Below the pieces are notes generated by a model, which was given only the letters and a program-made list of their open reading frames with translations, did not search any database and was not told where the DNA came from. 64,000 nt of DNA, taken from the NCBI RefSeq assembly GCF_019285515.1, contig NZ_CP079095.1, positions 310,001 to 374,000 on the forward strand. The letters are read 5' to 3'. The DNA comes from Methylococcus sp. Mc7 (GTDB taxonomy: Bacteria; Pseudomonadota; Gammaproteobacteria; Methylococcales; Methylococcaceae). Each line of letters begins with the position of its first letter. Position 1 is the stretch's first letter. The position numbers were made by a program, and so were the translations under genes. Below, piece after piece: positions 16,934-24,050 of the stretch.

Positions 16934-17314
16934 ATGCAAACCACGATGTTGAAAGCCAAGTTGCACCGAGCGCGTGTGACCCATTCGGAGCTCGAATACG
17001 AAGGCTCCTGCGCCATCGACGGCGCCCTGCTCGACTGTGCCGGCATTCGCGAGTACGAGCAAATCCAGATCTACAACGTCAACAACGGCGAACGCTTCAC
17101 CACCTACGCCATCCGCGCCACCGACGGCTCCGGCACCGTCTCGGTCAACGGCGCCGCCGCCCGCCTCGCCGCCGTGGGCGACATCGTCATCATCTGCGCC
17201 TATGTCGGCTTGAACCAGGCCGAACTGGCCGCCTACCGGCCGAACCTCGTCTACGTCAACGAAAACAACGAAATCACCCGGACCAGCCACGCCATCCCGG
17301 TGCAGGCGGCCTGA
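16934..17314 (+). CDS. panD: Aspartate 1-decarboxylase (pyruvoyl proenzyme)
   Basis: 126 aa, standard length. The self-cleavage site is Gly24-Ser25 within [12 protein letters not shown]; further signatures are [22 protein letters not shown] and [19 protein letters not shown]. It makes beta-alanine for PanC. It is convergent with folP; only 4 nt separate the stop codons. It is the second pyruvoyl-type decarboxylase in the window, unrelated in fold to the histidine decarboxylase homologue. Confidence 0.97.
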   Translation: MQTTMLKAKLHRARVTHSELEYEGSCAIDGALLDCAGIREYEQIQIYNVNNGERFTTYAIRATDGSGTVSVNGAAARLAAVGDIVIICAYVGLNQAELAAYRPNLVYVNENNEITRTSHAIPVQAA

Positions 17315-17318
17315 AGCC

Positions 17319-18155
17319 CTAACGCGCGCGGCGGATCGCATCCGCGACATCCGCCGCCTGCCGGTTTTCCTTCACGTCGTGAACACGAAACAGCCGCACC
17401 CCGGCTGACACGCCCAGCGCGGTGGTCGCCACCGTCGCCGGCACCAGGGCCGCCGGCTCGGTTTCGCCGCAGACCGCTCCCATGAAGCGCTTCCGGCTGG
17501 TGCCCAGCAGCACCGGGTGACCCGTTGCGACGAAGCGGTCCAGATGGGCCATCAGCTTGAGATTGTCGTCCCGGCGCTTGCCGAAGCCGATGCCGGGATC
17601 GAGCAGGATGGATTCGCGCGGGACCCCGGCGCGCCCGGCCGCCTCCGCCCGCTCCAGCAGGAACGCCAGCACTTCGGCGACCACGTCTTCGTAATGCGGC
17701 CGCTCCTGCATGGTCGCAGGCGTACCCTGCATGTGCATCAGCACGACCGGCACGCGCTCGGCCGCCACCAGCGGCAGCAGGGCGGGATCGTCCCGCCCCG
17801 CGGACACGTCGTTGATCAGATCGGCGCCGGCCCGCAGGGCCGCACGGGCCACTTCCGCCCGCGTCGTGTCGACGCTGATCCCCACCCGCTCGGGAAGCAG
17901 CACCCGCAGGCGCTCGATGACCGGAACCACGCGGGCGAGCTGGACCGCGGCCTCGACCGGTTCCGCCCCCGGCCGGGTCGACTCCCCGCCCACGTCGATC
18001 ACGTCGGCGCCCTCCCCCGCCATGAACACGCCGCGGCGGACGGCCTGTTCGACGTCGTCGTACAGGCCGCCGTCGGAAAAACTGTCGGGGGTGACGTTGA
18101 GGATACCCATGATCAGGGGGCGATCCTGGGCGAGCACAGCATGCAATCGGTTCAT
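17319..18155 (-). CDS. folP: Dihydropteroate synthase
   Basis: 278 aa TIM-barrel protein with the pterin-site motifs IMGILNVTPDSFSDGG, DVGGESTRPGA, SVDTTRAEVA, LINDVSAG, VLMHMQGTPATMQ, DPGIGFGKRRDDN and GTSRKRFMG. It condenses p-aminobenzoate with hydroxymethyl-dihydropterin pyrophosphate from FolK. It starts 97 nt after the folE2 stop on the same strand, so some transcription may come from the zinc operon, although a separate promoter is likely. Confidence 0.95.
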   Translation of the reverse strand: MNRLHAVLAQDRPLIMGILNVTPDSFSDGGLYDDVEQAVRRGVFMAGEGADVIDVGGESTRPGAEPVEAAVQLARVVPVIERLRVLLPERVGISVDTTRAEVARAALRAGADLINDVSAGRDDPALLPLVAAERVPVVLMHMQGTPATMQERPHYEDVVAEVLAFLLERAEAAGRAGVPRESILLDPGIGFGKRRDDNLKLMAHLDRFVATGHPVLLGTSRKRFMGAVCGETEPAALVPATVATTALGVSAGVRLFRVHDVKENRQAADVADAIRRAR

Positions 18156-18252
18156 GGAACGGTCCGGGCGATTTTTGGCCCGCCATTCTATTCGATCGCG
18201 TCGGTTCCCGTACCAGGGAATTCGTGGCAGCCAGCGGCAGAAGGCGGGGTCC

Positions 18253-19059
18253 TCAAGCGGCCGCCGTCCGCTTGTCGCGCTCGATCAGCGCGTAGGCCGA
18301 ATGGTTGTGGATGGACTCGAAATTCTCCACCTCGACAACGTAGGCGGCGATACGCGGTTCGGCGTCCAAACGGGCGGCCACGCCTCGCACCAGGTCCTCG
18401 ACGAAGCGGGGATGGTCGTAGGCGTATTCGGTGACGTATTTTTCGTCGGGACGTTTGAGGAGACCGTAAATCGGTGAAGAAGCCTCGGCCTCCACCCACT
18501 CGACCAACTCTTCGATCCACACGAAATCCCGGATGCACACGGCGACCGTGACATGAGAGCGCTGGTTGTGGGCGCCGCGTTCGGAAATCGCCTTGGAACA
18601 GGGACACAGGCTGGTGACCGGCACGGTCACTCTAAGCCGTGTCGTCGTTGCGGCTCCGGCGATTTCACCGATCAGGGCGACCTCGTAATCCATGAGACTC
18701 CTGACGCCCGTCACCGGCGCTCGTTTCTCCAGGAAGTAGGGAAAACGCATCTCGATGTGACCGGCCTCGGCGTCCAGGCGCTCCACCATTTCCACCAGCA
18801 TCGCCTCGAAGGAGGCGATGCCGATCTCGCGGTCGTGGCCGTTGATGATCTCCACGAAGCGCGACATGTGGGTCCCCTTGAAATGATGCGGCAGACTCAC
18901 CGCCATGTCGAAACGGGCGACGGTGCGCTGTTCGCCCAGACTTCGATCCCGGACCCTCACCGGATGGCGAATGCCCTTGATCCCGACCCTGTCGATGTCT
19001 ATGCGGCGCAGGTCCGCTCGGCCCTGCACGTCGTCGATAGCCAGCCCTGCGTCTTTCAT
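18253..19059 (-). CDS. folE2: GTP cyclohydrolase IB (zinc-independent type)
   Basis: 268 aa. [25 protein letters not shown] is split by the usual FolE2 N-terminus, and [24 protein letters not shown] contains the catalytic Cys and His. FolE2 makes dihydroneopterin triphosphate for folate and queuosine without depending strictly on zinc, and in many bacteria it belongs to the Zur regulon as a stand-in for zinc-dependent FolE. Here it is the last gene of the znuD-to-folE2 operon and overlaps queD by ATGA. Whether an ordinary folE exists elsewhere cannot be seen. Confidence 0.93.
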   Translation of the reverse strand: MKDAGLAIDDVQGRADLRRIDIDRVGIKGIRHPVRVRDRSLGEQRTVARFDMAVSLPHHFKGTHMSRFVEIINGHDREIGIASFEAMLVEMVERLDAEAGHIEMRFPYFLEKRAPVTGVRSLMDYEVALIGEIAGAATTTRLRVTVPVTSLCPCSKAISERGAHNQRSHVTVAVCIRDFVWIEELVEWVEAEASSPIYGLLKRPDEKYVTEYAYDHPRFVEDLVRGVAARLDAEPRIAAYVVEVENFESIHNHSAYALIERDKRTAAA

Positions 19060-19493
19060 GCTTCGTCCTCGGTGTAGCGGACCGACGACGTATCCGTCTC
19101 CCAGACGGTCACCGCACTCACCTTGGCAAACTCCCGATCCAGCTTTGAGGAAAGCCGGCGGTAAAACCAGCCGGCCAGATTTTCCGCGGTCGGATTGATC
19201 CTGTCGAACGGCTCGATCTCATTGAGATAGCGGTGATCGAGGCGGTCGGCGATGGCCCGCGCTTCGGCCTTGATCTTCCTGAAATCCAGCGCAATGCCCA
19301 GGGCATCGAGGACCCTGGAAGACACCTCGATGTCGACCTTCCAGTTATGGCCATGCAAGCGCCGGCAATCGCCGGGGTAGTCCCGCAGCGAATGCGCAGA
19401 CGAAAATTGAACCTGAACCCTGAGCGTATAGCGGCCGCGAAGATTCGAATCCGCCAACGGAAACAGGCTGCAATGTGGACCCTGCGAAGACAT
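19056..19493 (-). CDS. queD: 6-carboxy-tetrahydropterin synthase (QueD/PTPS family)
   Basis: 145 aa from the ATG at 19493, which has GAGGG upstream; a TTG at 19568 overlapping the stop of the preceding gene would give 170 aa. [22 protein letters not shown] holds the zinc ligands His34, His47 and His49 and catalytic Cys43 in the C-x2-L-HGH arrangement of Que[10 protein letters not shown] and [15 protein letters not shown] follow. It converts dihydroneopterin triphosphate, the FolE2 product, toward queuosine. The pair forms a compact GTP-to-deazapurine module in the zinc operon. QueD itself is a zinc enzyme. Confidence 0.85.
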   Translation of the reverse strand: MSSQGPHCSLFPLADSNLRGRYTLRVQVQFSSAHSLRDYPGDCRRLHGHNWKVDIEVSSRVLDALGIALDFRKIKAEARAIADRLDHRYLNEIEPFDRINPTAENLAGWFYRRLSSKLDREFAKVSAVTVWETDTSSVRYTEDEA

Positions 19494-19564
19494 TGCCGCT
19501 ACGCCCTCGATGAAAACGGACCGATACTTGCGCGACGGAGACGGCGACGAGCAATCCGGGAAGC

Positions 19565-20542
19565 TCAACCATCGGTGTGGCAGGAAGCCAGCGCAGCCCG
19601 GATTTCCTCATGCGGCAGGTTGCGCCCGATGAAGACCAATTGGGACTCGCGCGCCTCCCCCTCGCCCCAAGGCAGCCCCGCCGTGTCGCCGAACAACATG
19701 TGTACGCCCTGAAAAACGATGCGGCGGTCGCAGCCGGCTACGTTGAGGATGCCTTTGTAGCGCAACAACTCCTGACCGAACCGGCCGACCATGATTTCCA
19801 TGAAGCAAAGCAGACGCGCGAAGTCGAAAGGTTTGTCGGAGCGGTACACGAACGAACCGACGGCGTCATCATGTTCGTGGCTGACGTCCTCCAGAAAGTC
19901 CGGCTCCAGGGCAAGGATTTCCCTCAGATCGAACCCCCGGATGTCGAGGACTTCGCGCAGGTCCACCTGACCGAAGTGGACTCGCAGCAGGGGCGCGCGC
20001 GGATTCATGGCACGCAGGCGCGCCATCAAAGCGTTCACCGCTTCCTCGCTGACCAGATCGGTCTTGGACAACAGAATGCGGTCGGCGAAACCGACCTGCT
20101 CCTGCGCCTCGTGGCACTCGTCGAGCTGCCGCGGAGCGTGTTTGGCGTCCACCACCGTGATGATGGCGTCCAGGCGGTAATCCCGGGCAACGCCTTCGTC
20201 GACGAAAAAGGTCTGCGCCACCGGCGCCGGATCGGCCAGCCCCGTGGTTTCGATGAGAACCCGGCAGAAATTCACCGCGCCCCGGCGGCGGCGCTCCGCC
20301 AGATCGCCCAGGATGCGCACCAGGTCGCCACGCACCGTGCAGCAAATGCAGCCGTTGTTCATCTCGACGATCTGCTCGTCGCCCTGCTGCAGCAGCTCGT
20401 TGTCCACCCCGATCTCACCGAACTCGTTTTCGATCACGGCGATACGCTGACCATGCGCTTCGCCGAGGATACGGTTCAAGAGCGTGGTTTTACCTGCACC
20501 CAAAAAGCCGGTGAGAATCGTTACTGGAATGGGTTCACTCAC
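19565..20542 (-). CDS. COG0523 family GTPase (CobW/ZigA/YeiR-like zinc chaperone)
   Basis: 325 aa from the GTG at 20542, overlapping the hisI stop by 8 nt. GTPase motifs: [16 protein letters not shown] (Walker A), [12 protein letters not shown], and the metal-binding CICC within [21 protein letters not shown] and SKTDLV follow. A short acidic/His stretch (DVSHEHDD) and a CobW C-terminal domain ([24 protein letters not shown]) complete it. Zur-regulated COG0523 proteins insert zinc into essential enzymes; here the immediate neighbours are HisI, QueD and, further upstream, FhcA, all metal enzymes. ZigA-like function is inferred from context. Confidence 0.9.
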   Translation of the reverse strand: MSEPIPVTILTGFLGAGKTTLLNRILGEAHGQRIAVIENEFGEIGVDNELLQQGDEQIVEMNNGCICCTVRGDLVRILGDLAERRRRGAVNFCRVLIETTGLADPAPVAQTFFVDEGVARDYRLDAIITVVDAKHAPRQLDECHEAQEQVGFADRILLSKTDLVSEEAVNALMARLRAMNPRAPLLRVHFGQVDLREVLDIRGFDLREILALEPDFLEDVSHEHDDAVGSFVYRSDKPFDFARLLCFMEIMVGRFGQELLRYKGILNVAGCDRRIVFQGVHMLFGDTAGLPWGEGEARESQLVFIGRNLPHEEIRAALASCHTDG

Positions 20543-20945
20543 GAGATAGACTCCTCGAATCGACGACCAGGTCTTCGCCGTCGACGCGGTTGTAAAAACA
20601 ACTCGAACGTCCGGTGTGACAGGCCGGACCCTGTTGATCGACCAGAAGCAGCACCGTGTCGCCGTCACAATCCAGACGCAGCTCCTTCAGCCACTGCCGG
20701 TGCCCCGAAGTCTCACCCTTGCGCCAAAGCGCCTGGCGCGAACGCGACCAGTAGCAGACACGCCCGGTGGCCAGCGTCTCGACGAGCGCCGCGCGGTTCA
20801 TCCACGCGAGCATGAGCACCTGGCCGGTGTCATATTGCTGGGCAATGGCGGGAATCAGGCCGCGGTCGTCGAAAGGCAAGCTATCCATGACGGCCCGCCA
20901 TGGCAGGCGGGCACCTTCCGGCAAGGCTTCGGCCAAGTCGATCAC
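20535..20945 (-). CDS. hisI: Phosphoribosyl-AMP cyclohydrolase (probable zinc-operon copy of HisI)
   Basis: 136 aa, GTG start overlapping the preceding stop as [63 protein letters not shown] and SCFYNR are HisI motifs and the zinc Cys residues (DCDGD, ACHTG, SSCF) are intact. It opens the purine ring in histidine synthesis. It is not in a his operon but between dksA2 and the COG0523 GTPase, as extra HisI copies are in other Zur-controlled clusters. I infer a second copy exists elsewhere. Confidence 0.9.
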   Translation of the reverse strand: MIDLAEALPEGARLPWRAVMDSLPFDDRGLIPAIAQQYDTGQVLMLAWMNRAALVETLATGRVCYWSRSRQALWRKGETSGHRQWLKELRLDCDGDTVLLLVDQQGPACHTGRSSCFYNRVDGEDLVVDSRSLSRE

Positions 20946-21160
20946 GGCTGAGTCTCCTGCGCCGCGTGCTCAAACCAGCCCAACACGCGCAGCCAATGGG
21001 CGTCGCCGTAAAGACGGCGAAAACGCCCGGCTTCCTCGGCCTCTCCGTCCCTCAAGGCGGCAAGCCGTGCATGGAGGAAAGCCGCCGTCAATGGAATGCC
21101 GCATTCCACCTCGATGCAGTGGCGCCACGCGCTGTAGGTCTGTGGGACCCGGAAGGTCAT
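20942..21160 (-). CDS. Uncharacterised 72-aa protein in the zinc operon
   Basis: The ATG at 21160 overlaps the dksA2 stop as ATGA, and its own stop overlaps the hisI start, so it is firmly locked into the operon. The protein is mostly helical, rich in Ala, Arg and aromatic residues: [20 protein letters not shown], then [19 protein letters not shown] and [19 protein letters not shown]. There is no signal peptide, membrane segment or recognised domain. Two Cys and several His could bind metal, but not in a standard motif. Function unknown; context points to zinc limitation. Confidence 0.75.
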   Translation of the reverse strand: MTFRVPQTYSAWRHCIEVECGIPLTAAFLHARLAALRDGEAEEAGRFRRLYGDAHWLRVLGWFEHAAQETQP

Positions 21161-21600
21161 GACGGATTTCCCTGCCGTTCGGCGCGCTCGTGGCGGTTCT
21201 GGGCTTCCAGGCAAAGCGTAGTAGTGGGCCGGGCAAGCAGACGCCGCAAGCCGATCGGTTCGCCCGTTTCTTCGCAATAGCCATAGGTTCCCTCGGCGAT
21301 GCGCGCCAGGGCGGCATCGATCTTCTTCAGGTACTTGCGCTCGCGGTCCAGCCGGCGCAGTTCGATGAGATGTTCTTCTTCCAACGTCGCCCGGTCGTTG
21401 GGATCGGAAAGAACATCCCCTGCTTCCAAAGCGGTCCGTGCCGAAAAAGCGCGTTCCAATAATTCGGCTCGAAGGGCTCCCAAGTAGTGACGGAAGAAGG
21501 TGGTCTGACTCGCGTTCATGTAAGCGCCCGCCGGCATCGCCAATAACTCCTCCCCACTGATAGGGCTACCGTCGGCTAATTCGACGTCGTGCTCAAGCAT
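21157..21600 (-). CDS. dksA2: DksA-type RNA polymerase regulator lacking zinc ribbon (DksA2)
   Basis: 147 aa from the ATG at 21600; GAGGACC upstream overlaps the end of fhcA. It has the DksA coiled coil with the acidic tip DxxDxA (Asp66, Asp69, Ala71 in SDPNDRAT), and ERKYLKKIDAALARIAEGTYGYC. The four-Cys zinc ribbon is reduced to two Cys: C109-E-E-T and C130-L-E-A, the same CxxT/CxxA pattern as the zinc-independent DksA2 of Pseudomonas aeruginosa. It should support the ppGpp-linked stringent response when zinc is scarce. It lies between fhcA and the 72-aa gene in the Zur operon. Confidence 0.92.
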   Translation of the reverse strand: MLEHDVELADGSPISGEELLAMPAGAYMNASQTTFFRHYLGALRAELLERAFSARTALEAGDVLSDPNDRATLEEEHLIELRRLDRERKYLKKIDAALARIAEGTYGYCEETGEPIGLRRLLARPTTTLCLEAQNRHERAERQGNPS

Positions 21601-21610
21601 TGTCTGGTCC

Positions 21611-23329
21611 TCATGCCGCCCGAATCGAATGGAAGCGCTCGGCATCGCTCCGCTCGAAGGCCACGCCGCCCACGGTGAAATGGTCCAGCGACAGGCTGTA
21701 GAAGCGATCGAAATAGGCTTTGACGTCGCGCTCGATGCGCCTGTCGTAGCAAGGCTCGATGGTCAGCGCCGAACCCGCCGGCCGATCGACCACGGCCCCC
21801 TCGCGAACTACCAGCCTTCCGCCTTTCCATACCCATGCCGCGTCGGTGAACATCGCCCGCTTATCCGCCTGCGGCCGGTAGGCCGCGACATCGGCGATGG
21901 CGCCGGGACACAGGTGGCCGCGGTCTTCCAAACCCAAAAGACGCGCCGCGGCTGCCCGTGTCATGACCGCAATGTCGTGGAGGGAAAACTCCCGGCGCAG
22001 GTGAGGCAAAAGCGTCAAGGCCAGCGCTTCCTGATCGAGCCGGGCCATGACCGATGCACGGTAGTCGGCGTCCATCAGCAGACGGATCAGTTCCGGATAG
22101 GCGGTGAAAGGCGCGCCGTTGGGATGGTCGGTGGTGAAGAACAACCGCCATGGCTCTTCCGCCAGCAGGAAAATCTCGAGACCGATGGCCCACTGCAGGG
22201 TGTTGACGAAACTCCGCTCCCGGTACCGATAAGGCACCACCCCGCCGGCGCCGTCGCACTCGGCCTCCCACACCACCCATTTGCCGGGGCTGGCGTCGCC
22301 GCGGCGGCTGTACTGCGCGATCACGTCGCCGGAAACGGTGACCGTCTGCCCGAACAGCACCTGACCCACATCCATGGTGATGTTGGGGTGGCGGTGGAAA
22401 GCTTCCATCAGACGCGCCGCGCCCGAGGAAAAGCCCTTGGCGCCTTCCTGCCCGTAACCGTAGAACTGGATGTGCGCCAGATGCATGGGCAGACCCTGTG
22501 CGGCCTCCATGGTGGCGATGGCGGTTTCCACGTTGCCGGGGACGCCGAGGTTGTTGCAGTGGACGTGCACGGGATGCGGGATGCCCATCTCGCACACGGC
22601 CCGCTGCAGCGTTTGCAGGATCCGGCGGGAGCTGACCCCATAGTAGGGCACGACGTCGTCCAGATCGAATTGGCGCATGTTCCATTTGAAGGCCGCGGCC
22701 CCGCCGGCATTGATCACCTTGAGTCCCAGACAGCGGGTGGCATGCAGCGTCCAGGCCACGTAGTCGTTGATCTGCGCCTGGCTGGCCCGGTCGCGCAGCA
22801 GTCCCAGCAGAAAATCGTCGCTGCCCAGAATGGCCAGGCCCGCCGTGTCGATGATGGGGATGTCGGCCATTTGCAGATGGGCATCCAGGGCGTTGGCCGG
22901 CAGCACCGCCGGCTCGACCACCGTGGTATACCCCATCCGGGCATAACGGTAGCCGATGTCGGCGCTCGACCATTTGGCCGTGCTGACAAGTTCGCCGGGA
23001 GCGAACTGGGACCGCAAAGCGGGCCCCGAAGGGGCGAATCCCATGGATGGGGTGAGCAGCGGATGGTTCAGCCGCCGCGCCATGAAGTTCCGATGCTGCT
23101 CCGGCAGGAGCACCCTCGCCGTGTTCACGTTGCCGCCGGCGATGTGGCTGTGGATGTCGATCGCTCCGGCCATGAGGATATGGCCCGAAAGGTCGTGCAC
23201 CTCGTCGACGGAGGCATCGGGCCCCGGGTCGGCGGCGACGCGCCCATCCCGGAGGTACAGATCGCGGATCTCACCCGCCCACCCCTGTACCGGGTCGTAG
23301 ACGGACGCGCCGGAAAGCCTGGTCAGCAC
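21611..23329 (-). CDS. fhcA: Formyltransferase/hydrolase complex subunit A (FhcA; FmdA/FwdA family), in a zinc operon
   Basis: 572 aa cyclic amidohydrolase. FhcA-specific signatures run throughout: GAIDIHSHIAGGNVNTARVL, YRYARMGYTTVVEPAVLP, NDYVAWTLHATRCLGLKVIN, HCNNLGVPGNVET, VGQVLFGQTVTVSGD, ECDGAGGVVPYRYRERSFVN and FFTTDHPNGAPFTAYPELI. The binuclear metal ligands are all present: His60, His62, Lys215 (site of carboxylation), His257, His286, Asp401. In methylotrophs FhcA hydrolyses formyl-methanofuran analogue in the tetrahydromethanopterin pathway of formaldehyde oxidation, normally encoded with fhcB, D and C. Here those partners are absent and the gene sits between a DUF1826 gene and dksA2 in the Zur operon, suggesting a stress-expressed copy. 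It could also be the only fhcA; the window cannot decide. Confidence 0.9.
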   Translation of the reverse strand: MLTRLSGASVYDPVQGWAGEIRDLYLRDGRVAADPGPDASVDEVHDLSGHILMAGAIDIHSHIAGGNVNTARVLLPEQHRNFMARRLNHPLLTPSMGFAPSGPALRSQFAPGELVSTAKWSSADIGYRYARMGYTTVVEPAVLPANALDAHLQMADIPIIDTAGLAILGSDDFLLGLLRDRASQAQINDYVAWTLHATRCLGLKVINAGGAAAFKWNMRQFDLDDVVPYYGVSSRRILQTLQRAVCEMGIPHPVHVHCNNLGVPGNVETAIATMEAAQGLPMHLAHIQFYGYGQEGAKGFSSGAARLMEAFHRHPNITMDVGQVLFGQTVTVSGDVIAQYSRRGDASPGKWVVWEAECDGAGGVVPYRYRERSFVNTLQWAIGLEIFLLAEEPWRLFFTTDHPNGAPFTAYPELIRLLMDADYRASVMARLDQEALALTLLPHLRREFSLHDIAVMTRAAAARLLGLEDRGHLCPGAIADVAAYRPQADKRAMFTDAAWVWKGGRLVVREGAVVDRPAGSALTIEPCYDRRIERDVKAYFDRFYSLSLDHFTVGGVAFERSDAERFHSIRAA

Positions 23330-23344
23330 GCTCCACCCCTTCCG

Positions 23345-24034
23345 CTATTGGAGCAAGTCCAGGGTCAACAGCAAGCGGCGCGGCTGTTCTGGCGTTGGCC
23401 TGGGGGAGCGATGCACGGCGCCGGGATAGTCCCTCCCCTCCCAGGTGGCGCCCTTCATCAGGGCGACGGCATGGGCGGGCATGGTGCGCACGTCGCCGAG
23501 AATCAGCCCGGAATCCTCGTCGGGCAGGCCTTTCGAACCGGCCAGCCCCAGCTTGCTGCGGTCGACCTCGTCGTCCGCCAGCCACTCGGTCCCCAGCCCG
23601 CCGTAGGTGCACACCAGGCGGCAGGGTACGAAATCGACATGGAAGCGCGGGCACATGGCCTGGTTCAGCGTGCGCAGACGCAGCCCGACCGAGCCGGTTT
23701 CGAACAGATCGCAGAAGGCGGCGGTGAGCCGGGCGATGTCCCGCCACCACGAATCATGGCCCTCCAGCTCCCGGTACCCGGGCAGCAGCGAGGAAAAATC
23801 GAAATGCTCGAAGGACAACGCCTGCGACGATTCGATTGCGTCCCCGCGCTTCAGCAGTTCGCCCACGAAGCGCCCGATCGCCGGCTCGGGCGCGCGCCGG
23901 ATCAGGCAGAGATTGACATCCGGCTGGTAGATGCGCGCCAGATCGGCGAAAACGTCGGAGATGATGGCGGTCCGGACCGCGGGAGTTTGACGCGGGCGGG
24001 CGGCGGCGTTCATGGCGTATCGGTGAGCAAGCAT
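23345..24034 (-). CDS. DUF1826 family protein
   Basis: 229 aa (ATG at 24034, or 24013; neither has a clear ribosome site). Features: FADLARIYQPDVNLCLIRR, FHVDFVPCRLVCTYGGLGTEW, VHRSPRPTPEQPRRLLLTLD, and a middle part with conserved-looking Trp and His. The HVD and VHRSP elements recall proline-type oxygenase folds but this is only an impression. No signal peptide. It lies 16 nt after znuD and 15 nt before fhcA. Proteins of this family are, as I recall, often found beside Zur or COG0523 genes, which agrees with the context; activity unknown. Confidence 0.75.
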   Translation of the reverse strand: MLAHRYAMNAAARPRQTPAVRTAIISDVFADLARIYQPDVNLCLIRRAPEPAIGRFVGELLKRGDAIESSQALSFEHFDFSSLLPGYRELEGHDSWWRDIARLTAAFCDLFETGSVGLRLRTLNQAMCPRFHVDFVPCRLVCTYGGLGTEWLADDEVDRSKLGLAGSKGLPDEDSGLILGDVRTMPAHAVALMKGATWEGRDYPGAVHRSPRPTPEQPRRLLLTLDLLQ

Positions 24035-24050
24035 ATGTTCTTTGGACAGG

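Noticed and set aside
21611-23329. Idea that this FhcA has become zinc-independent by losing metal ligands
   Set aside because: His60, His62, Lys215, His257, His286 and Asp401 are all present; any zinc sparing must come from affinity or metal choice, not ligand loss.
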